NCBI GenBank assembly: GCA_903832625.1
Contig: CAILCI010000058.1
Location: 1 to 64,000, forward strand
Direction: 5' to 3'
Origin: an uncultured Burkholderiales bacterium
Lineage (GTDB): Bacteria > Pseudomonadota > Gammaproteobacteria > Burkholderiales > Burkholderiaceae_C
DNA length: 64,000 nt
Below, piece after piece: positions 7,250 to 17,093 of the stretch. Within the stretch, counting starts at the first letter, position 1. Each line of letters opens with the position of its first letter. Under the pieces are notes generated by a model, which saw nothing but the letters and a program-made list of their open reading frames with translations, had not been told where the DNA came from and made no database searches. Both the position numbers and the translations under genes were made by a program.

Positions 7250-9520
7250 ATGCCTAATTACGCAGACGTGTCTCTGTTCCCCCGCAACGCCAAGCCGCTC
7301 TCCAGTTACCGAAAATACTGGGCGGCTCGTTTCGGCACAGCCCCGTTTTTGCCCATGTCCAAAGAGGAAATGGCGCAACTCGGTTGGGACAGTTGCGACA
7401 TCATCATCGTCACGGGCGACGCCTATGTCGATCACCCTAGTTTTGGCATGGCCGTCATTGGGCGGATGTTGGAGAACCAAGGTTTTCGGGTCGGCATCAT
7501 TGCCCAGCCCGATTGGCAAAGCGCCGAACCGTTCAAGGCCTTGGGCAAACCCAATTTATTTTTCGGCGTGACCGCGGGCAACATGGATTCCATGATCAAC
7601 CGCTACACGGCTGATCGCAAAATTCGCAGCGACGACGCTTACACCCCCGGCGACATCGGCGGCAAACGCCCCGACCGCGCCGCATTGGTCTACAGCCAGC
7701 GCTGCAAAGAGGCCTACAACGACGTGCCCATCATCTTGGGCGGCATTGAAGGCTCGCTGCGCCGCATCGCGCATTACGATTATTGGTCGGACAAGGTGCG
7801 CCGCTCCATCGTGGTTGACAGCAAATGCGATTTGCTGCTCTACGGCAACGCTGAGCGCGCCATTGTTGAAATCGCCCATCGCTTGGCGGCCAAAGAGCCC
7901 GTGCAGCAGATCACCGATGTGCGTGGCACGGCGTTTGTGCGACGCCAAACGCCTGAGGGTTGGTATGAAATCAACTCCACCGACATCGACACGCCGGGCC
8001 GTGTGGAGGCGCACGTCAACCCATATTTGATGGTCAGCGAACAAGCCAAAGCCCAAGGGCAAACGTGTGAGCGCGAAAATGAGGCGCAGGCCGTGGCCGA
8101 TGCGCAAAACACCAAAGTCCTGCGCTTCCAGCCCAATCCCAACTTGCCCGCATTGCAAGGCAAGGGCAAGCTCAAAGTGCCGCCACGTGAGCGCAGCGTC
8201 ATCCGCTTGCCGTCTTACGAGCAACTCAAATCCGACCCCGTGCTGTATGCCCACGCCAACCGAGTGCTGCATTTGGAAACCAACCCCGGCAACGCCCGCG
8301 CCTTGGTGCAAGCCCACGGCGAAGGCGCAACCGCTCGCGATGTGTGGATCAACCCGCCACCCATTCCGCTCACCACGCCTGAGATGGATTTGGTGTTCGA
8401 CTTGCCCTACGCGCGCAGCCCGCATCCTGCCTATGCGGACGAGAACGGCAGCCACGACGGCGCAACCAAAATCCCCGCATGGGAGATGATTCGCTTCAGC
8501 GTCAACATCATGCGCGGTTGTTTTGGTGGCTGCACGTTTTGCTCCATCACCGAGCACGAAGGCCGCATCATCCAAAGCCGCTCGGAAGATTCGGTGATCC
8601 GCGAAATCGAAGACATCCGCGACAAAGTGGCGGGCTTCACGGGCGTGATTTCAGACCTCGGTGGCCCAACGGCCAACATGTATCGCATTGGCTGCAAAAG
8701 CCCCGAGATCGAAGCCGCGTGCCGCAAACCCAGTTGCGTCTACCCCGGCATCTGCCAAAACCTCAACACCGACCACAGCTCGCTCATTCACATGTATCGC
8801 CGTGCGCGAGCATTGAAGGGCGTGAAGAAAATCCTGATCGGTTCCGGTCTGCGCTACGACTTGGCCGTGAAGTCGCCCGAATACGTCAAAGAATTGGTCA
8901 CGCACCATGTCGGCGGCTACCTCAAAATTGCGCCAGAGCACACCGAAGGCGGGCCGCTGTCCAAAATGATGAAACCGGGCATTGGCAGCTACGACAAGTT
9001 CAAGCAAATGTTTGACCGCTTTTCTGCCGAGGCGGGCAAAAAACAATTTTTGGTGCCTTACTTCATCGCCGCGCATCCGGGCACCAGCGACGAGGACATG
9101 ATGAACTTGGCGCTGTGGCTCAAACGCCATGGTTTTCGTGCCGACCAAGTGCAAACCTTCTACCCCAGCCCCATGGCCACCGCCACGGCCATGTACCACT
9201 CAGGCCGCAACCCCTTGGGGCGCATCAGCCGCAGCAGCGAAGCGGTCGACATCGTGCGTGGTGAACGCCGCCGCCGCTTGCACAAAGCCTTTTTGCGCTA
9301 CCACGACGCCAACAATTGGCCGCTCTTGCGCGAGGCCTTGAAAGCCATGGGCCGCGCCGATTTGATCGGCAACGGCAAGCAACACCTCATCCCCACGTTC
9401 CAGCCCGTGACCGATGGCAACTACACCAGCGCAAGGCGCAAAAACAGCACAGTGACCGCCCCCAAACCGGGTCGAGTGTTGACGCAACACACGGGCTTGC
9501 CGCCGCGTAAGAAGAAATAA
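7250..9520 (+). CDS. ygiQ: YgiQ-family (UPF0313) radical SAM protein
   Basis: This 756-residue protein is of the YgiQ family, large radical-SAM enzymes whose substrate is not established. The [4Fe-4S] motif is '[17 protein letters not shown]' (CxxxCxxC) around residue 423. An N-terminal cobalamin-binding-like region precedes it ('[27 protein letters not shown]'), and a basic '[14 protein letters not shown]' tail ends it. The start is the ATG at 7250 with GAGG five bases upstream; the ORF-track start is a TTG nine bases earlier. It appears monocistronic. Confidence 0.9.
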   Translation: MPNYADVSLFPRNAKPLSSYRKYWAARFGTAPFLPMSKEEMAQLGWDSCDIIIVTGDAYVDHPSFGMAVIGRMLENQGFRVGIIAQPDWQSAEPFKALGKPNLFFGVTAGNMDSMINRYTADRKIRSDDAYTPGDIGGKRPDRAALVYSQRCKEAYNDVPIILGGIEGSLRRIAHYDYWSDKVRRSIVVDSKCDLLLYGNAERAIVEIAHRLAAKEPVQQITDVRGTAFVRRQTPEGWYEINSTDIDTPGRVEAHVNPYLMVSEQAKAQGQTCERENEAQAVADAQNTKVLRFQPNPNLPALQGKGKLKVPPRERSVIRLPSYEQLKSDPVLYAHANRVLHLETNPGNARALVQAHGEGATARDVWINPPPIPLTTPEMDLVFDLPYARSPHPAYADENGSHDGATKIPAWEMIRFSVNIMRGCFGGCTFCSITEHEGRIIQSRSEDSVIREIEDIRDKVAGFTGVISDLGGPTANMYRIGCKSPEIEAACRKPSCVYPGICQNLNTDHSSLIHMYRRARALKGVKKILIGSGLRYDLAVKSPEYVKELVTHHVGGYLKIAPEHTEGGPLSKMMKPGIGSYDKFKQMFDRFSAEAGKKQFLVPYFIAAHPGTSDEDMMNLALWLKRHGFRADQVQTFYPSPMATATAMYHSGRNPLGRISRSSEAVDIVRGERRRRLHKAFLRYHDANNWPLLREALKAMGRADLIGNGKQHLIPTFQPVTDGNYTSARRKNSTVTAPKPGRVLTQHTGLPPRKKK

Positions 9521-9547
9521 AACCTTTGTGGTTTGTTGCGCTACGCA

Positions 9548-9560
9548 CTACAATTTGTAG
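9548..9560. promoter_or_regulatory. Palindrome over probable -10 box of higBA
   Basis: CTACAA-T-TTGTAG is a perfect 13-base palindrome ending two bases before the higB ATG. It contains TACAAT (9549-9554), a good -10 hexamer, with TTTGTG 18 bases upstream as a weak -35. HigA-type antitoxins repress their own promoter through such short palindromes, so this is the likely operator. Confidence 0.5.
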
Positions 9561-9562
9561 GC

Positions 9563-9841
9563 ATGATCAAGAGTTTTCGCCACAAAAGTCTTCAGCGTTT
9601 TTTCGAAACGGGGAGCAAGGCCGGCATCAAAGCGACGCATGCTGCGCGGTTGCGTCTTCAATTGGCCGCACTTGATCAAGCCGTGAGAGCAGAGGATTTA
9701 TCTGCGCCAGCTTGGGGCTTGCATCTGCTCAAAGGCGATCTAAAAGGCCATTGGGCCATCACAGTCAATGGCAATTGGCGCGTCATATTTAGCTTTGACG
9801 GCCAAGACGCCGTGCTTGTTGATTACAAGGATTACCACTGA
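9563..9841 (+). CDS. higB: HigB/RelE-like toxin
   Basis: This 92-residue protein has the RelE-superfamily HigB pattern: 'MIKSFRHKSLQRFFETGSKAGI', the central 'APAWGLHLLKGDLKGHWAITVNGNWRVIF' and the C-terminal 'AVLVDYKDYH'. HigB toxins cut mRNA at the ribosome. The ATG at 9563 matches the family start, while the ORF-track start is upstream in the promoter. The stop overlaps the antitoxin start by one base (TGATG), and toxin-first order is usual for higBA. Confidence 0.9.
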   Translation: MIKSFRHKSLQRFFETGSKAGIKATHAARLRLQLAALDQAVRAEDLSAPAWGLHLLKGDLKGHWAITVNGNWRVIFSFDGQDAVLVDYKDYH

Positions 9842-10125
9842 TGACGACTCGAATGTTCAAACCCCCGCATCCCGGGGAAGTTTTGAGGGAGTATTTAGGC
9901 GAGGTCAGTGTGACGCAAGCCGCCGAAAAACTCGGCGTGAATCGCGTGACACTCTCTCGTCTGTTGACTGGCTCGGCTGGTATTTCGCCAGATATGGCTT
10001 ACCGACTCAGCGAGGCTTTTGGAACCAGCGCAGAGTTGTGGGCTGGCATGCAACTTCAGTACGACTTACATCAGGCCTCAAAGCTCAAACGGCCCAAAGT
10101 GCAGCGTTTTGCAGCTTATGCCTGA
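9841..10125 (+). CDS. higA: HigA/VapI-type antitoxin (XRE helix-turn-helix)
   Basis: The 94-residue XRE-family HigA antitoxin begins with the family hallmark 'PPHPGEVLREYLGE', followed by a helix-turn-helix 'VTQAAEKLGVNRVTLSRLLTGSAGIS' (about residues 24-50) and 'LSEAFGTSAELWAGMQLQYDL'. It should neutralise HigB and autorepress the pair. It ends 15 bases before the convergent smpB stop. Confidence 0.9.
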   Translation: MTTRMFKPPHPGEVLREYLGEVSVTQAAEKLGVNRVTLSRLLTGSAGISPDMAYRLSEAFGTSAELWAGMQLQYDLHQASKLKRPKVQRFAAYA

Positions 10126-10140
10126 TGGTGCATCCATCGT

Positions 10141-10617
10141 TCAGCGATTGCGCGATTTCATCGCCCGCTCCACCTCGCGCTTGCCTTCGCGGTCTTTGAT
10201 GGTGTCGCGTTTGTCGTGCTCGGCCTTGCCTTTGGCGAGGGCAATTTCGCATTTGATTTTGCCGTTTTTCCAATGCAAGTTGATGGGCACGAGTGTGTAG
10301 CCTTTTTGCTCGACCTTGCCAATCAGACGCTTGATTTCGTCTTTTTTCATCAGCAGTTTTTTGGTGCGTACTGCGTCGGGGCTGACGTGGCTGGACGCTG
10401 TGTGCAGCGGGTTGATTTGGCAGCCAATGACAAACAACTCGCCGTCGCGCACCACCACATAGCCGTCGGTGAGCTGCACTTTGCCTTCGCGTGCGGCTTT
10501 GACCTCCCACCCTTGCAGCACCATGCCGGCCTCGAACTTTTCTTCAAAGAAGTAGTTGTAGGAAGCTTTTTTGTTGTCAGCGATGCGAGCGGGGAGAGCG
10601 GGTTTTTTGGTAGCCAT
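10141..10617 (-). CDS. smpB: SsrA-binding protein SmpB
   Basis: SmpB (158 residues) binds tmRNA and brings it to stalled ribosomes for trans-translation. The sequence has the core OB-fold motifs '[37 protein letters not shown]' and '[27 protein letters not shown]', then the basic C-terminal tail '[19 protein letters not shown]'. It is divergent from ratA with a 47-bp gap containing the inverted repeat GTAAGA-GAGCT-TCTTAC (10633-10649). Confidence 0.96.
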   Translation of the reverse strand: MATKKPALPARIADNKKASYNYFFEEKFEAGMVLQGWEVKAAREGKVQLTDGYVVVRDGELFVIGCQINPLHTASSHVSPDAVRTKKLLMKKDEIKRLIGKVEQKGYTLVPINLHWKNGKIKCEIALAKGKAEHDKRDTIKDREGKREVERAMKSRNR

Positions 10618-10664
10618 GAAGTAAAGATAAGGGTAAGAGAGCTTCTTACAATGCAGCCTATTCT

Positions 10665-11117
10665 ATGAAAACCATTCACAAGTCCGTTTTGATCTGGTTC
10701 AGCGCCGAGGAAATGTTCGCCCTCGTCACCGATGTGCCGCGCTATCCCGAGTTTTTGCCGTGGTGCGAACACGGCAAAGTGCTCAACCAAACCGCCGCTG
10801 GCATGACCGCAGAAATTGGCATGTCGCTGGCCGGTTTTCGCAAAAGCTTCACCACACAGAACCAGCATGTGCCGGGCAGACAAGTCAAACTCCAGTTGGT
10901 GGACGGCCCTTTCAAACACTTAGACGGCACGTGGGATTTCATTCCCTTGCTCGACCCCAACACCCAAGCGCCGCAACGCGCCTGCCGCATTGAGCTGACC
11001 CTCAACTACAGTTTTGAGAGCCTGTTTGGTGCCTTGGTCGGTCCGGTGTTCGACAAAATCGCCACTACCTTGGTGGACGCTTTTGTGCAACGCGCCGAGC
11101 AGGTCTACACCGCATGA
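10665..11117 (+). CDS. ratA: RatA-family START/polyketide-cyclase-like protein
   Basis: This 150-residue protein of the RatA/Coq10 family (SRPBCC fold) has 'HKSVLIWFSAEEMFALVTDVPRYPEFLPWC' at the N-terminus and 'FKHLDGTWDFIPL' in the middle, both typical. Family members have been described as affecting ribosome subunit association or as binding ubiquinone, so the exact role here is open. It overlaps rnfH by four bases (ATGA), and this pair beside smpB is a common proteobacterial arrangement. Confidence 0.9.
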   Translation: MKTIHKSVLIWFSAEEMFALVTDVPRYPEFLPWCEHGKVLNQTAAGMTAEIGMSLAGFRKSFTTQNQHVPGRQVKLQLVDGPFKHLDGTWDFIPLLDPNTQAPQRACRIELTLNYSFESLFGALVGPVFDKIATTLVDAFVQRAEQVYTA

Positions 11118-11461
11118 GCGACATCACCATCACCTTGGTCTACGCGCCCAAAGCCCGTGAGGTGACGGCGCAAACGCTCAGTTTGCCAGCGGGAAGCACC
11201 GTTTTACAAGGCTTGCAGGCCAGCCATGTCCTGCAAAGCTTTCCCGAGATTGATCTAGATGACGAAGATGCTTACAGCGTGGGCGTTTGGAGCCGAAAAG
11301 CCCCGCCAAGCCAGGTATTGCGACATCTTGACCGCATCGAGATTTATCGTGCGTTGACCGTTGACCCCAAAGTGGCTCGGCGCGAACGGTTTCAGAGCCA
11401 AGGCACGCACCGCGCAGGTTTGTTTTCTAAGCGGCGACCTGGGGCTAAACCCGGTTATTAA
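11114..11461 (+). CDS. rnfH: RnfH-family ubiquitin-like protein
   Basis: This 115-residue RnfH-type (beta-grasp) protein has 'ITLVYAPKAREVTAQTLSLPAGSTVLQGL', 'VGVWSRKAPPSQVLRHLDRIEIYRALTVDPKVARRERF'. The family's function is not settled. It is translationally coupled to ratA by an ATGA overlap. The C-terminal extension 'QSQGTHRAGLFSKRRPGAKPGY' is basic and probably disordered. Confidence 0.88.
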   Translation: MSDITITLVYAPKAREVTAQTLSLPAGSTVLQGLQASHVLQSFPEIDLDDEDAYSVGVWSRKAPPSQVLRHLDRIEIYRALTVDPKVARRERFQSQGTHRAGLFSKRRPGAKPGY

Positions 11462-11545
11462 AGGCGTGTTGAATCGGGCGCAGCGACGCTTTGTATACAG
11501 GCAAAGCTTGCAAGGTGGCTAGAATCTTTTTTTTGGAGCCTTGAC

Positions 11546-13015
11546 ATGCGCCTTCTCGGCAAAGCCCTCACCTTCGACGACGTGTTGTTGGTGCCAGCCT
11601 TCTCTCAAGTCCTGCCCAAGGACACTTCTTTAGCCACCCGTTTTTCTCGCAACATCGCGCTCAATTTGCCGCTGGTGTCTGCGGCAATGGACACCGTCAC
11701 CGAAGCCCGTTTGGCCATTGCCATTGCGCAAGAAGGCGGCATGGGCATCGTGCACAAAAACCTCACAGCACAACAACAAGCGGCTGAAGTCGCCAAAGTC
11801 AAACGCTACGAGAGCGGCGTGTTGCTTGACCCCGTGGTCATCACCCCGCAGCACACCGTGCGCCAAGTGATGGCGTTGTCCGAGCAACTGGGTGTGTCTG
11901 GTTTTCCGGTCTGTGATGGCGGCAAAGTCGTCGGCATTGTGACCAACCGCGATTTGCGCTTTGAAACCCGCTACGACGTGCAGGTCAAAGACATCATGAC
12001 TCCGCGCGAGCGTTTGATCACCGTGGCCGAAGGCACCACGCCCGAGCAAGCCAAGGCGCTGCTCAACAAACACAAGCTCGAACGCCTGCTCGTCATCAAC
12101 GACGGCTTTGAGCTCAAAGGCTTGATCACCGTCAAAGACATCACCAAACAAACCAGCTTTCCCAATGCGGCGCGTGACAGCGCAGGTCGTTTGCGCGTCG
12201 GTGCTGCGGTGGGTGTCGGCGAGGGCACAGAAGAACGTGTGGAAGCCTTGGCACGCGCAGGCGTGGACGCCATCGTCGTTGACACTGCGCACGGCCACAG
12301 CATGGGCGTGATCGAGCGGGTGCGCTGGGTCAAAAAGAACTATCCCCACATCGACGTGGTGGGCGGCAACATTGCCACGGGTTCGGCTGCATTGGCGCTG
12401 GCCGAGGCGGGTGCCGATGCCGTCAAAGTGGGCATTGGCCCGGGCTCGATTTGCACCACCCGCATTGTGGCGGGCGTGGGCGTGCCACAAATCATGGCCA
12501 TCGACAACGTGGCGCAAGCGCTGCTGGGCAGTGGTGTGCCACTCATTGCTGACGGCGGCATTCGCTACAGCGGCGACATTGCCAAAGCCATTGCGGCAGG
12601 CGCGTCCACCGTCATGATGGGCGGCATGTTTGCTGGCACCGAAGAAGCGCCGGGTGAAGTCATCCTCTACCAAGGCCGCAGCTACAAAAGCTACCGTGGC
12701 ATGGGCTCCATTGGCGCCATGCAGCAAGGCAGCGCCGACCGCTATTTCCAAGAATCCAGCACCGGCAACCCCAATGCCGACAAGCTCGTGCCCGAAGGCA
12801 TTGAAGGCCGTGTGCCCTACAAAGGCTCGATGGTCAGCATCGTCTACCAAATGGCGGGCGGCGTGCGCGCCAGCATGGGCTACTGCGGATGCGCGACGAT
12901 TGAGGACATGAAAAACAAAGCCGAATTCGTCGAAATTACCGCCGCCGGCATTCGCGAAAGCCATGTGCACGATGTGCAGATCACCAAGGAAGCGCCTAAC
13001 TATCGGGCGGATTGA
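11546..13015 (+). CDS. guaB: IMP dehydrogenase
   Basis: GuaB (489 residues) oxidises IMP to XMP with NAD, the committed step to GMP. The catalytic loop 'GPGSICTTR' places the active-site Cys at residue 303. Two CBS domains interrupt the barrel at about residues 95-200 ('[20 protein letters not shown]' and '[22 protein letters not shown]'). The C-terminal flap 'GSADRYFQ' is present. GGAG lies eight bases before the ATG. guaA follows after a small toxin-antitoxin pair instead of directly. Confidence 0.97.
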   Translation: MRLLGKALTFDDVLLVPAFSQVLPKDTSLATRFSRNIALNLPLVSAAMDTVTEARLAIAIAQEGGMGIVHKNLTAQQQAAEVAKVKRYESGVLLDPVVITPQHTVRQVMALSEQLGVSGFPVCDGGKVVGIVTNRDLRFETRYDVQVKDIMTPRERLITVAEGTTPEQAKALLNKHKLERLLVINDGFELKGLITVKDITKQTSFPNAARDSAGRLRVGAAVGVGEGTEERVEALARAGVDAIVVDTAHGHSMGVIERVRWVKKNYPHIDVVGGNIATGSAALALAEAGADAVKVGIGPGSICTTRIVAGVGVPQIMAIDNVAQALLGSGVPLIADGGIRYSGDIAKAIAAGASTVMMGGMFAGTEEAPGEVILYQGRSYKSYRGMGSIGAMQQGSADRYFQESSTGNPNADKLVPEGIEGRVPYKGSMVSIVYQMAGGVRASMGYCGCATIEDMKNKAEFVEITAAGIRESHVHDVQITKEAPNYRAD

Positions 13016-13061
13016 CGGTGCGCACAAAGGGTGGCAGGCGTTTGCGCCACCCAGCTTCACG

Positions 13062-13091
13062 CAGAGTTGTACAATTTTAAGTACAACTCTG
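13062..13091. promoter_or_regulatory. Inverted-repeat operator upstream of yefM-yoeB
   Basis: CAGAGTTGTAC-AATTTTAA-GTACAACTCTG is a perfect 11-bp inverted repeat ending 11 bases before the yefM ATG. It contains TGTACA, the core hexamer reported for the Escherichia coli yefM-yoeB operator. It is therefore the likely autoregulatory site. Confidence 0.62.
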
Positions 13092-13102
13092 GAGCCGTCG
13101 TC

Positions 13103-13354
13103 ATGGATGCCATTTCATACTCTTCTGCACGCGCCAACTTAGCCAGCACCATGGATCGTGTGTGCAATGATCATCAGCCACTCATCATCACGCGCAATGG
13201 GCAGCAATCGGTGGTCATGCTGTCACTTGAAGACTATTCTTCCCTTGAAGAAACGGCTTATTTACTGAGAAGCCCAGCCAATGCCAAGCGCTTGCTATCA
13301 GCCATTGAACAATTGAATGCGGGCGAGGGCGCTACGCGGAGTTTGATGGAATGA
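13103..13354 (+). CDS. yefM: YefM/Phd-family antitoxin
   Basis: This 83-residue antitoxin starts 'MDAISYSSARANLASTMDRVCNDHQPLIITRNGQQSVVMLSLEDYSSLEETAYLLRSP', a textbook YefM sequence. The N-terminal part binds DNA and the C-terminal tail wraps the toxin. The start at 13103 is set by homology; the ORF-track start lies upstream in the operator. The stop overlaps the yoeB start by four bases. The pair sits between guaB and guaA. Confidence 0.93.
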   Translation: MDAISYSSARANLASTMDRVCNDHQPLIITRNGQQSVVMLSLEDYSSLEETAYLLRSPANAKRLLSAIEQLNAGEGATRSLME

Positions 13355-13605
13355 AACTGATTTTTGCGGACGCTGCGTGGGAGGATTATTTATATTGGCA
13401 GCGGCAAGACAAACGGATTGTCGAACGAATCCACAAACTCATTCAAGAAGTGCAACGCGAGCCCTTCGTTGGCATAGGCAAGCCTGAACCGCTGAAACAT
13501 GATTTCGCGGGTTATTGGTCGCGTCGAATAACGGATGAACACCGCATGGTTTATAAGATTGAGGGGGATGGATTGTTGATTGCTCAGCTGCGATATCACT
13601 ACTAA
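13351..13605 (+). CDS. yoeB: YoeB/Txe-family ribonuclease toxin
   Basis: This 84-residue YoeB toxin cleaves mRNA on the ribosome. Family residues are visible in 'AWEDYLYWQRQDKRIVERIHKLIQEVQREPFVGIGKPEPLKHDFAGYWSRRITDEHRMVY', including the Glu/Arg/His set and the C-terminal 'RYHY'. Antitoxin-first order and a four-base overlap fit the family. Confidence 0.94.
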   Translation: MKLIFADAAWEDYLYWQRQDKRIVERIHKLIQEVQREPFVGIGKPEPLKHDFAGYWSRRITDEHRMVYKIEGDGLLIAQLRYHY

Positions 13606-13625
13606 AAAATTTGCGACAATACTAG

Positions 13626-13647
13626 AGGCCACTTTCTGGCCTTTTTT
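13626..13647 (+). terminator. Terminator-like hairpin just upstream of guaA
   Basis: AGGCCA-CTTTC-TGGCCT is a perfect 6-bp stem followed by a T-run (TTTTTT), ending five bases before the guaA ATG. It could terminate the yefM-yoeB or guaB transcript. Because it occupies the place of the guaA ribosome site it could also act as an attenuator for guaA. ACAATACT just upstream could be a -10 region. Confidence 0.6.
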
Positions 13648-13652
13648 GCTTT

Positions 13653-15269
13653 ATGTCTCACCAAAAAATCCTCATCCTCGATTTCGGCTCACAAGTCACT
13701 CAACTCATTGCCCGCCGTGTGCGCGAGGCGCATGTGTATTGCGAAGTGCATCCCTGCGATGTCAGCAGCGACTGGGTGCGCGACTACGCCCGTGACGGCT
13801 CGCTCAAAGGCGTGATCTTGTCTGGCTCTCATGCCAGCGTGTACGAGGTGGACGACCGTGCGCCCGATGCGGTATTTGAGTTGGGCGTGCCTGTGCTGGG
13901 CATTTGTTATGGCATGCAAACCATGGCCACGCAGTTGGGTGGCAAGGTTGAGGCAGGGCACACCCGCGAGTTTGGTTACGCCGAGGTGCGCGCCCACGGC
14001 CACACGGCCTTGCTCAAAGACATTGAAGACTTCAACACGCCAGAAGGCCACGGCATGCTGAAAGTCTGGATGAGCCACGGCGACAAAGTCACCCAACTGC
14101 CCGAGGGCTTCAAGGTCATGGCTTCCACGCCAAGCTGCCCCATTGCGGGCATGGCCGACGAAGCGCGACGTTTTTACGCCGTGCAGTTCCACCCAGAGGT
14201 GACGCACACCCTGCAAGGCCAGGCCTTGCTCAACCGTTTTGTGTTGGACATTTGCGCGGCTGAGCCAAGCTGGGTCATGCGCGACCACATTGCCGAAGCC
14301 GTGGCATCCATCCGCCAACAAGTGGGCGACGAAGAAGTGATTTTGGGCTTGTCCGGCGGGGTCGATTCTTCTGTGGCGGCTGCGCTCATTCACCGCGCCA
14401 TTGGCGACCAACTCACTTGTGTGTTTGTCGATCACGGCTTGCTGCGCTTGAACGAGGGCGACATGGTGATGGAGATGTTTGCAGGCAAGCTCCACGCCAA
14501 AGTCATTCGCGTAGACGCCAGCGATTTGTTCTTGGGCAAACTCGCGGGCGTGAGCGAGCCTGAAGCCAAGCGCAAAATCATTGGTGGTTTGTTTGTCGAT
14601 GTGTTCAAAGAACAAGCGGCCAAACTCAAAGCAGGCGAGGCAGGGCACAAGGGTGCGAGCTTTTTGGCGCAAGGCACGATTTACCCCGACGTGATCGAGA
14701 GCGGCGGCGCAAAAAGTAAAAAAGCCGTCACCATCAAAAGCCACCACAACGTGGGCGGCTTGCCCGAGCAACTCGGTTTGAAGTTGCTGGAGCCGCTGAG
14801 AGATTTGTTCAAAGACGAAGTGCGCGAGCTGGGCGTAGCGCTCGGCCTGCCGCATGACATGGTGTACCGCCATCCCTTCCCCGGACCGGGCTTGGGGGTG
14901 CGTATTTTGGGCGAAGTCAAAAAAGACTATGCCGATTTGCTGCGCCGCGCCGACGCCATCTTTATTGAAGAACTGCGCAATTTCAAAGATGAAGCCACCG
15001 GCAAAACTTGGTACGACCTCACCAGCCAAGCCTTTACCGTCTTCTTACCCGTCAAAAGCGTGGGCGTGATGGGTGATGGCCGCACTTACGACTACGTGGT
15101 GGCCTTGCGCGCCGTGCAAACCAGCGACTTCATGACCGCCGACTGGGCAGAGCTGCCGTATGCGCTGCTCAAAAAAGTGTCTGGGCGCATCATCAATGAA
15201 GTGCGGGGAATTAACCGTGTGACTTATGACGTGTCGTCTAAGCCGCCGGCGACGATTGAGTGGGAGTGA
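13653..15269 (+). CDS. guaA: GMP synthase (glutamine-hydrolysing)
   Basis: GuaA (538 residues) converts XMP to GMP. It has an N-terminal class I glutamine amidotransferase domain with nucleophile Cys in '[15 protein letters not shown]' and His/Glu in 'FHPEV'. An ATP-pyrophosphatase domain with PP-loop '[15 protein letters not shown]' follows, then the dimerisation domain ending '[20 protein letters not shown]'. No Shine-Dalgarno is visible because the hairpin above fills the leader. Confidence 0.97.
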   Translation: MSHQKILILDFGSQVTQLIARRVREAHVYCEVHPCDVSSDWVRDYARDGSLKGVILSGSHASVYEVDDRAPDAVFELGVPVLGICYGMQTMATQLGGKVEAGHTREFGYAEVRAHGHTALLKDIEDFNTPEGHGMLKVWMSHGDKVTQLPEGFKVMASTPSCPIAGMADEARRFYAVQFHPEVTHTLQGQALLNRFVLDICAAEPSWVMRDHIAEAVASIRQQVGDEEVILGLSGGVDSSVAAALIHRAIGDQLTCVFVDHGLLRLNEGDMVMEMFAGKLHAKVIRVDASDLFLGKLAGVSEPEAKRKIIGGLFVDVFKEQAAKLKAGEAGHKGASFLAQGTIYPDVIESGGAKSKKAVTIKSHHNVGGLPEQLGLKLLEPLRDLFKDEVRELGVALGLPHDMVYRHPFPGPGLGVRILGEVKKDYADLLRRADAIFIEELRNFKDEATGKTWYDLTSQAFTVFLPVKSVGVMGDGRTYDYVVALRAVQTSDFMTADWAELPYALLKKVSGRIINEVRGINRVTYDVSSKPPATIEWE

Positions 15270-15432
15270 TTTAACGTCTGGCCATGACTGGCATTGCATG
15301 GCAGTAAATACCCGTCACTTTTTAACGCCCCCTCCCTTCAAGATTTGAAAGTCCAGCTACAAATAAAGCGCTGATGCCCATTAACAATTCGTAAAACCAA
15401 TTCATTTTGACAAGCGAATTCAAGGGGGGCTT

Positions 15433-16758
15433 ATGCAGGCAGCGCCACACACTGCGGACAAGGATTTATCCACCCGTCGCCAACGCATCGTCATTGTGGG
15501 CGGTGGGTTTGCTGGCACAACATTGCTTAAGCAGCTGATTTGCCGCTTAGCGCAGGGCTACGAGGTGTTGATGATTTCCGAGGAAAGCTACACCACCTTT
15601 AACCCCATGTTGCCCGAGGTGGTGGGCGCGTCGATTTTTCCGGAGCAGGTAGTGGCGCCGATTCGCGCCATGTTCTCGCCCAGTGCGCATGTTCGCTTCA
15701 TCATGGGGCAGGTGACCAGCGTCAACGCGCAAGCTAAGACCTTGGTCTGCACCAGCCTGCACAACGATTGCGAGATTGCTTATGAGCATTTGGTGCTGGC
15801 CTTGGGCAATCGCGCCATGCTCAACCTGATTCCGGGTATGGCCGAGCATGGCTTACCGCTCAAAACTGTGGGTGACGCCATGCACATTCGCAACATTGTG
15901 CTGCGCCGCATTGCCCGCATGGAGCTAGAAACTGACGCGCAAAAACTCAAGTCGCTGGGGCATTTTGTGGTGATTGGCGGGGGCTTTTCGGGCGCAGAGG
16001 TGGCGGGCGAGTTGATCGATTGCCTGCGTTCGGTGCAGCACTACTACCCACGGGTCAACCCGGCCGATTTGTCTGTCACGGTGCTGCACGACCAAGATCG
16101 TATGCTGTTGGAGTTGCCCGAGTATTTGGGCTTGGCCGCAGCCAAGTCGCTGCGCGCGCGCGGCGTGAATATTCTGCTCGGGGCGAATGCCCGTGCGGCA
16201 GAAATCAGCGACGAGCATGTCAAACTCACCGATGGCAGCGTTCTTTTAGCCTCCACCATCATCACCACAATTGGCACGCGCCCCAATGCCTTGCTCGCAA
16301 AACTTGACTTGCCACTGGAGCGCGGACGCTTGATGGCGCAAAGCGATTTTTCTGTGGCGGGTGCGCCCAACCTGTGGACCTTGGGCGACTGCGCGCATGT
16401 GATCAATGGCTTTGACGGCAAACCTTGCCCGCCCACGGCGCAGTTTGCGGTGCGCCAAGCCAAGGCCTTGGCGTTCAATTTGGTGGCGCGCATCAAGGGC
16501 GAACCCACGCAGGCTTTCAGCCACAAGTCCTTGGGTTCGATGGCGGCCATTGGGCACAAAAAAGGCGTGGCTTCGGTGTTCGGTTTTTGTGTGACAGGGC
16601 TGCCTGCTTGGCTGATTTGGCGGGCGTATTACCTGATTCAAATGCCCACCTTGGGGCGAAAAGTGCGGATTTATTTGGAATGGACTTGGGGCATGTTTTT
16701 CCCCGCCGACATCACGCATTTGCGTTTTACACGCAGCGAAGACCGCGACATGCAGTAA
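15433..16758 (+). CDS. NAD(P)/FAD-dependent oxidoreductase, type II NADH dehydrogenase-like
   Basis: This 441-residue flavoprotein has an N-terminal FAD Rossmann motif '[17 protein letters not shown]', a second NAD-binding motif '[17 protein letters not shown]' near residue 180, and an FAD-contact '[10 protein letters not shown]' near residue 318. This is the NDH-2 architecture. The C-terminal '[34 protein letters not shown]' resembles the membrane-anchoring helices of type II NADH:quinone reductases, which pass electrons to quinone without pumping protons. GGGG lies a few bases before the ATG. It appears monocistronic. Confidence 0.82.
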   Translation: MQAAPHTADKDLSTRRQRIVIVGGGFAGTTLLKQLICRLAQGYEVLMISEESYTTFNPMLPEVVGASIFPEQVVAPIRAMFSPSAHVRFIMGQVTSVNAQAKTLVCTSLHNDCEIAYEHLVLALGNRAMLNLIPGMAEHGLPLKTVGDAMHIRNIVLRRIARMELETDAQKLKSLGHFVVIGGGFSGAEVAGELIDCLRSVQHYYPRVNPADLSVTVLHDQDRMLLELPEYLGLAAAKSLRARGVNILLGANARAAEISDEHVKLTDGSVLLASTIITTIGTRPNALLAKLDLPLERGRLMAQSDFSVAGAPNLWTLGDCAHVINGFDGKPCPPTAQFAVRQAKALAFNLVARIKGEPTQAFSHKSLGSMAAIGHKKGVASVFGFCVTGLPAWLIWRAYYLIQMPTLGRKVRIYLEWTWGMFFPADITHLRFTRSEDRDMQ

Positions 16759-16801
16759 GGCCTACAATAGCGGGTTATCCAAAACCCAAGAATCGAAAGA
16801 C

Positions 16802-17059
16802 ATGGCCAAAGAAGAAATGATTGAAATGAAGGGTGTCGTCAACGAAGTGTTGCCCGACTCCCGCTATCGCATCACCTTGGAGAATGGCCATTCTCTGATT
16901 GCCTACACCGCAGGCAAGATGCGTTTGCACCGTATTCGCATCATCGAAGGCGACAAAGTTACTGTCGAGCTCTCGCCTTACGACATGAACAAAGCCCGCG
17001 TGACTTTCCGCCACATCGAAGGCAAAGCTCCCATGACCTCAGGCTTTAAGCGACGTTGA
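16802..17059 (+). CDS. infA: Translation initiation factor IF-1
   Basis: This 85-residue S1-fold protein begins '[47 protein letters not shown]'. It is longer than the 72-residue IF-1 usually encoded in the ribosomal protein operon and has the tail '[17 protein letters not shown]'. Outside the ribosomal cluster it is probably a second infA copy, a known pattern in this order. A TACAAT hexamer at 16764-16769 could be its -10 element, and a GGGTT/AACCC mini-hairpin lies in the leader. Confidence 0.92.
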   Translation: MAKEEMIEMKGVVNEVLPDSRYRITLENGHSLIAYTAGKMRLHRIRIIEGDKVTVELSPYDMNKARVTFRHIEGKAPMTSGFKRR

Positions 17060-17093
17060 TGGTGTTGTAGGGCACAGCTTCCAAACCATAGCC

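Noticed and set aside
7556-8575. 339-residue minus-strand ORF inside ygiQ
   Set aside because: No domain recognisable, and the overlapping YgiQ protein is intact throughout.
11630-13060. 476-residue minus-strand ORF antisense to guaB
   Set aside because: Codon-phase shadow of a highly conserved gene; His/Ala/Gly-rich composition with no recognisable domain.
13689-15029. 446-residue minus-strand ORF antisense to guaA
   Set aside because: Same shadow pattern; the plus strand encodes a complete GuaA with all motifs.
15270-15432. GCCATG/CATGGC inverted repeat after guaA as a terminator
   Set aside because: Stem is short with a 10-base loop and no T-run directly after it; nothing else supports termination.
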